A stretch of 64,000 bases of DNA from Sphaerosporella brunnea. Its lineage: Eukaryota; Ascomycota; Pezizomycetes; Pezizales; Pyronemataceae. Below the pieces are notes generated by a model. That model saw nothing but the letters and a program-made list of their open reading frames with translations. It made no database searches and was not told where the DNA came from. The stretch lies in the NCBI GenBank assembly GCA_008704415.1, contig VXIS01000039.1, positions 165,882 to 229,881 of the forward strand, in the 5' to 3' direction. Positions 59,801 to 64,000 of this stretch are shown piece by piece (the first letter of the stretch is position 1; each line of letters starts with the position of its first letter). The position numbers were made by a program, and so were the translations under genes.

Positions 59801-61988
59801 CTGAAGCTGGAATGCACCGCTAGTTCCTTTTGTAAGTGCTTGCTGCCTGGATCCCCAAGTAAAAGTGGCGTCGTCCTTGAACCCGATGAGCGGGCCCTCG
59901 GGATCATCGTCTTTGTCTTTGAGCTGGTGGTACTTCTCGGTCTCCTCTTCGCGCAAGAACTCCTCTACACGGTCCACAGATACCTTTGCTTGCAGAACAT
60001 TGGTAACCATGTCGGCCAATTGATCTAACGGGACTCTCAGAACGTTGAAAAGTGACAGTGCAGTGAAAGCCACCGAAGCATTCAGCTCCTTTCCTTCGAT
60101 AACGGTGTAACTGAGGAAACTGAGAAACGTGATGAGCATCGGCGATCCGTACCAGGAAGTGGCAGCAATTGCCCATAAGATGTAGCGTTTGCGGAGCTGT
60201 TTGAGTTCTGCCGCCCTACATTCGCCAACCATATGACCGAAGCGCTCCTCCCATGCAAAGAACTTGATGATGCGGATATTTTGCAGAACCTCGTTGGTAG
60301 CATGAATTCGCTTGTCCGTAGTTGCCATGATTGCCTTCTGAATCTGACTGAACTTGTTGGAGATAGTGTAGTTGACAGGAATTAGCAGGACCATGATGCT
60401 GATACCAGCGATCGAACTCCATCCCAGGATCTGGTATAAAAGTATTACTGCTACCACGACCTGGACCGGAACCGCAGCTATCTGTGGAACCATGAGCAAT
60501 TGCGCAAGCTGCTAGGAAAAGGACAGCTCACCAAGTAGTGCAAGTATGCGCAAACTTCAGAGACCTTGAATGAATCCACAGCCATGAGATTGATGATGGC
60601 ACCGGCATTAGCTTGCCCTTCTGCTGGCTCATTGGAGTCAGATTTTGTCTCCCCCAAGTCGACTTCCATTCCAGCGGCCGCCTTTCGTCGAAGTGCTTTG
60701 GCATAAACTTCACCGATGATGACAGCACGCAACCGGATACAGATTCTCCGGCCAATGAATAGCGCTTGACCGCTCCCAATGGCCACGATAGTGTTGGTGA
60801 CCAGAAGCAGTGCGACGAAAAGCCAGGCAACATTCCTGGGGGTACCCTCTGGAGACTCGATATATTCAAGGATGACCCGGAGGAGGAGCGTAGGTGCAAA
60901 TATAAAGAGAGCCGAGAATGCGGCCCAGAGAGCCTGTATAATGAGAGCACGTTTGAAATGCTTGATCAACGTCCATCCAAGGTATGCAGTTTTCCTGAAA
61001 TGGTCAGACGAGAACTTAGCTTACAGCCCCCGGGGCAGGGGGGAGGGGGGCACTTACTTTGTTTGACGGAACGAGGCTAGGACATTTGCCGCCTGATCAT
61101 CGTTTCTGAGGTTCCAGATGTCCTCCATGGTGAAAGGCTTCCAGTAACCTTTCCATACAATCTCGTCCACCCAACTGAAGGAGGCTAGAGAAAACAACGA
61201 AGCGATAGGTTCGCGGGAAGGCTCGAGACCGTTTACGATCTCCTGCACTACGATGCTGTTGCCCTTCCTCACGGAGATGGTGATGATGCACAAGATGCAC
61301 ACGAGAGAAAACTGCGCAGCCACAAGGGCCAGCGAGAGTTGACTTGCCGGGTGGATCAACACGGAGCGGAACGGGACAACCAAAAGGAGAAAATTGAAGA
61401 GATATATCCACGCAGTGTGGTCCCAGAGCTCAGAAAACTTATTCTTCTCGTCCGAGGAGAATATCAAACGTAGCACCACAAGAGCCAATGTGTACGCCCA
61501 CACTCCGACCGGCACGAGGGTGGTCCAGTTCTTTTCTTCGGGTATACTAGTGAATCTGGCAATCTGAAGAGCGATAATTCCCATCACGCAAAGCATCTCG
61601 ACAATCACCGCAATTCGGCCGGCACGAGGTTTGTCCAATTCGATGTGGTGGTCCACAGTGGTCCGGCTTATGGTATGCCGCAGGCCCAGATGCTCCGCAA
61701 ATTCATCGTCATCGTCAGTATCAACATCGAGTGCATTGTTATATGTGGGCAGTTGCTGATAACCCCGTTCTCGACGCGAAGATACGACCCGTCGCACGAT
61801 CTGGTAAACGATTGCCGCAGCTGATAAACTCGCGACCACGGTGGGTAGCAACACCTGCAGTAAACTGTGGCCGGGTCAACAGGAAAGAAAGACAAAAAAA
61901 ACGAGCAGAGAGCGTCTCACTCCTTGTTTACACACGGCGTGAAATCATCTCTCCTCCAGAGCGGCGGCTCGCAGTGCAAGAAAGCCAT
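56858..61988 (-). CDS. ABCC-family (MRP-type) full-length ABC transporter
   Basis: About eight exons give roughly 1,560 residues. Exon 1 (from 61988) reads MAFLHCEPPLWRRDDFTPC and joins to LLQVLLPTVVASLSAA. Order: a TMD0-like N-terminal membrane region, TMD1, NBD1 (Walker A GATGSGKSS, signature LSGGQKQRISLARAI, Walker B LLLDDCLSAVD), a charged linker, TMD2, NBD2 (Walker A GRTGAGKSSLTLA, signature LSQGQRQLVCLARAL, Walker B VLIMDEATAAID) and a short basic tail. Asp replaces the catalytic Glu in NBD1, as is usual in ABCC. The layout resembles the yeast Ybt1/Vmr1/Nft1 bile-acid/metal vacuolar pumps; the substrate cannot be told from sequence. No biosynthetic genes lie beside it. Confidence 0.9.
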
Positions 61989-62435
61989 GCCGCAGCTGGC
62001 CCTGTTCCCTCCAACACCGGGGCGCGGCGGCGGTTCGTTGATAAAAAGATTTCGAGATCACGAGTTCGGTATCGGAAAAGCCGCGTTTCGGCGAGTTCGT
62101 GTTTCGTGCGAACAAAGAAAGCAAGCGCCGTCAGTGACGCAATAATTACCAGGCGAATGGGATGTTTATGGATTGGCGCAGGAAAGGCTGGAGAGCTTCT
62201 CGAAGGGCTGGGGTTTTCGTCGATGGTGATTCCTGAGCGATAGATATGTATGGCAAGAAGAGAGATGATATGGGCGTAATTGGGGGAGGGGTGGGAGGGG
62301 GACCCTTTTTTTCCTTTCGAGATGGAGATGATCACAAGATAACACAGCAGTAGCTGCAGAGTTGTTGCATTGGGAGAGCCTTCGGCAAGAACAGCTTTCA
62401 AAAGTTACGGTTTCGTGCGGTTTCCGGCAAGCTTG
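61989..62435. other. ABC transporter promoter region
   Basis: About 450 bases of upstream DNA with no gene; it ends in the LINE relic. Confidence 0.45.
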
Positions 62436-62960
62436 CTGGGACCGGAGAGGAGCAGCCATCTACAGTAGCGCGATGCGTCACACCCTACTCGACGAAAAAA
62501 AAAGTATTCGGACACTCACTGCCAAGCCACGCAGTGAAAAATCGATAACTTCTCTGGATCTCACTCAAAAACTTTGGAAGAAGTCTCAAATTAAGAGATA
62601 GCAGTTGAAACCCTTCAGGCATAAAGAGTTTGTGCTGACGATTTTTTTGTTGCGCTGTTGCGTTTTGGTGGGATACCCGCGAGTTGGGGGGTTGGTGTCC
62701 GAATACTTTTTTTTTCGTCGAGTAACAAGTGCTGGTGCTGCAAGAAACTTGAAGAAAGCACCGCCGCAGACCAGGGAGCACCTTTTCAAGTCGTGTGCCA
62801 GGTGGCGAAGGGTGGTGCTGTGGAAGCCACGATGCAGTGGGAGAAGGAAGGTCCCCATCCCATCAAGGTCCTGTTAGCAGACGACCGATGTACCAAGGCC
62901 GTGCTGGATTTCCTCGCCAACACAAAGATTGGGGCCTGGCCTGAGAGGCCAAGAATGTAG
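62436..62960 (+). mobile_element. Tad1-like LINE, 3' end relic, interrupted by a MITE
   Basis: Right of the inserted MITE the plus strand reads NKCWCCKKLEE; after a frameshift it reads QTREHLFKSCARWRR, and after another it reads VLLADDRCTKAVLDFLANTKIGAWP. Left of the insertion the frame RDASHP joins directly to NKCWCC once the MITE is removed. The motif order matches the relic at 44.2-44.7 kb. The left limit is approximate. Confidence 0.75.
62488..62722. mobile_element. MITE with perfect terminal inverted repeats and TA target duplication
   Basis: The left arm (62488-62515) and right arm (62695-62722) are perfect 28-base reverse complements, from CTCGACG(A)9GTATTC onward, and TA flanks both ends (30 bases counting TA). 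The total is 235 bp with no coding capacity. The TA duplication and length fit a Tc1/mariner-type non-autonomous element. Confidence 0.85.
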
Positions 62961-63082
62961 CGACGACCAGTTTTGAGTCTATGTCAGCTACGCATTTCCT
63001 CATGTCTTCTTTCTTTAAAGACACATCCGACTGTAGGCCTGAAAGGCCTAAGGCAGTCTACATGTGGCCTCGTTTCCAGGCT

Positions 63083-63176
63083 CCTAGTACTCCGGGGTGT
63101 GGCCGGGCTTGATTATTCGCCCTGACAGCGTAGAGGCGTTAGTACTGCTGGGGTGCAGCCGGTCTTAATTCTACGC
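63083..63176. repeat. Imperfect direct repeat, about 40 bp, two copies
   Basis: TAGTACTCCGGGGTGTGGCC.. at 63086 and TAGTACTGCTGGGGTGCAGCC.. at 63140 are followed by GG.CTT.ATT..(A)CGC in both. It lies between the LINE relic and the LTR. Confidence 0.6.
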
Positions 63177-63211
63177 GATCACTGCGTAGCAGCGACTAGC
63201 TCCACGCTAAC

Positions 63212-63724
63212 TGTAACGGAGAGGGTCGAGAACAGACTGGAGGGGCCCAAGGTACTCGCGTACAGAGGGGGCAAGAACGAGAGCTGGGACAAGATCCAAA
63301 GGCAGGACAAGAGGCAGGACAAGAGGCGCGATGCGCACGGTCAGGATTCAGATTGGAACGAAGGTACTCAGATTGACATACGAAGGTTCAGTAAAGAGGA
63401 AAGGGAAAACAAACAACAAAGCGGAAGCGAAGGCCCCTTATAGCAATCACGTGACTGCGGTGCGCCAGCGCCACGTGGTAGCCGAATATAACCTCGGCTC
63501 GGAGCCACCCTACCGACTCCCCCTACAGAGCCTCATCACGACACCACAAACAACCCCCACTTCCGAACCTCACCACGTGACAACCATCAACGGGGGGGTA
63601 AATTTGAGAACAGCAAATGAATCAGCATCCTTTGAAGCCTTAGATCTGAGAGTTCCAGCCGATTTCATTGAGAGTAAAAGCCGGTAGCTTAGTCGGAAGA
63701 CTCCATCCAACTTGCGCCGTGACA
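63212..63724 (-). mobile_element. 3' LTR of a Gypsy/chromovirus retrotransposon
   Basis: Read on the minus strand, a purine-rich tract (GTAGGAGGGGGAT, 63726-63738) lies 35 bp downstream of the chromodomain stop and is followed by TGTCACG, a common start of fungal Gypsy LTRs. A matching end CGTTACA occurs at 63212, giving 513 bp with short imperfect inverted ends (TGTCACG / CGTTACA). The 5' LTR is outside the window, so the borders rest on these terminal motifs only. Confidence 0.65.
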
Positions 63725-63758
63725 GTATCCCCCTCCTACGGCTGAGCTCCGGCGAAGC

Positions 63759-64000
63759 TCATTCATCTTCCGGCAGAGGCCCCGGCTTGTCCGGATAGGC
63801 CTCGTGGAAGCGATCGATAGCTTCCAGACCATTGACCATCTCGGCTGGTTCCCACTTCGGCCGATCGTAGCCGGTCCACTTGACCAAATACTGGAGCTTA
63901 CGCCACCGTCCATGCAGTCGGGAGTCCAATATCTGATCGACAAACCACTCCTGCTCGCCCTCGATCTCCACCGGAGGTGGTGGGTCGTGTCGTTGTCCCG
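63759..64000 (-). mobile_element. Gypsy (chromovirus) polyprotein C-terminus with chromodomain, partial
   Basis: The frame runs off the right edge. It reads PPPPVEIEGEQEWFVDQIL.., RLQYLVKWTGYDRPKWEPAEM-like text (here KLQYLVKWTGYDRPKWEPAEM), and ends HEAYPDKPGPLPEDE. This is the integrase-tail chromodomain (E-x-ILD...YLVKW.GY....WEP) that targets chromoviral insertion to marked chromatin. The frame is intact in the visible part, so the element may be relatively young. Confidence 0.92.

Noticed and set aside
56858..61988. ABC transporter as part of a secondary-metabolite cluster
   Set aside because: No synthase, tailoring enzyme or regulator gene lies beside it in the window.

Overview
This window comes from the nuclear genome of a filamentous ascomycete (Pezizomycotina). 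The genes carry many short introns (about 50-80 nt, GTANGT donors, CTAAC/CTGAC branch motifs). The gene content is fungal: RFX, Ste11-type MAPKKK, YTP1, Pex3, Atg101, a Sis1-type DnaJ, Sec8 and UreF. Degraded Tad1-like LINEs and a chromovirus, both typical of filamentous fungi, are also present. I saw no tRNA or rRNA gene. All exon borders below were read by eye.

From about 1.1 to 43.5 kb lies a normal housekeeping block. In order it holds ATG101 (+), YOP1 (-), an RFX transcription factor (+), an uncharacterised multi-pass membrane protein (-), UreF (+), a DnaJ/Sis1 co-chaperone (-), ATP synthase subunit d (+), exocyst SEC8 (-), peptidyl-tRNA hydrolase (+), a YTP1-like membrane protein (-), an importin-13/Kap111-type karyopherin (+), a Ste11-type MAPKKK (+), a gene-poor stretch (32.5-37.0 kb), a small membrane protein (-), the SAD1/USP39 splicing factor (-), the AMPK beta subunit (+) and PEX3 (-). 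These genes serve autophagy, ER shaping, secretion, import, energy sensing and peroxisome biogenesis. Nothing suggests one shared pathway.

From about 43.5 kb to the end the character changes to an accessory, transposon-rich compartment. It contains LINE relics near 44.2-44.7 and 62.4-63.0 kb, possible reverse-transcriptase scraps, two 115-bp palindromic elements with TA flanks (45.29 and 56.18 kb), a TA-flanked MITE inserted in a LINE relic (62.49-62.72 kb), and the 3' end plus 3' LTR of a chromodomain Gypsy element running off the right edge. Between these lie two large genes. One is a protein of about 2,100 residues with a complete SAC3/GANP mRNA-export core and a long unrecognised N-terminal extension (46.8-53.7 kb, -). 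The other is an ABCC-type transporter (56.9-62.0 kb, -).

A frameshifted relic of the N-terminus of the SAC3-like protein lies at the far left edge (about 0.42-0.55 kb), so that module exists in more than one copy. The most unusual items are the SAC3-like gene with its relic, the matched pair of 115-bp palindromes, and a 3-nt microexon in the membrane-protein gene near 9.66 kb.
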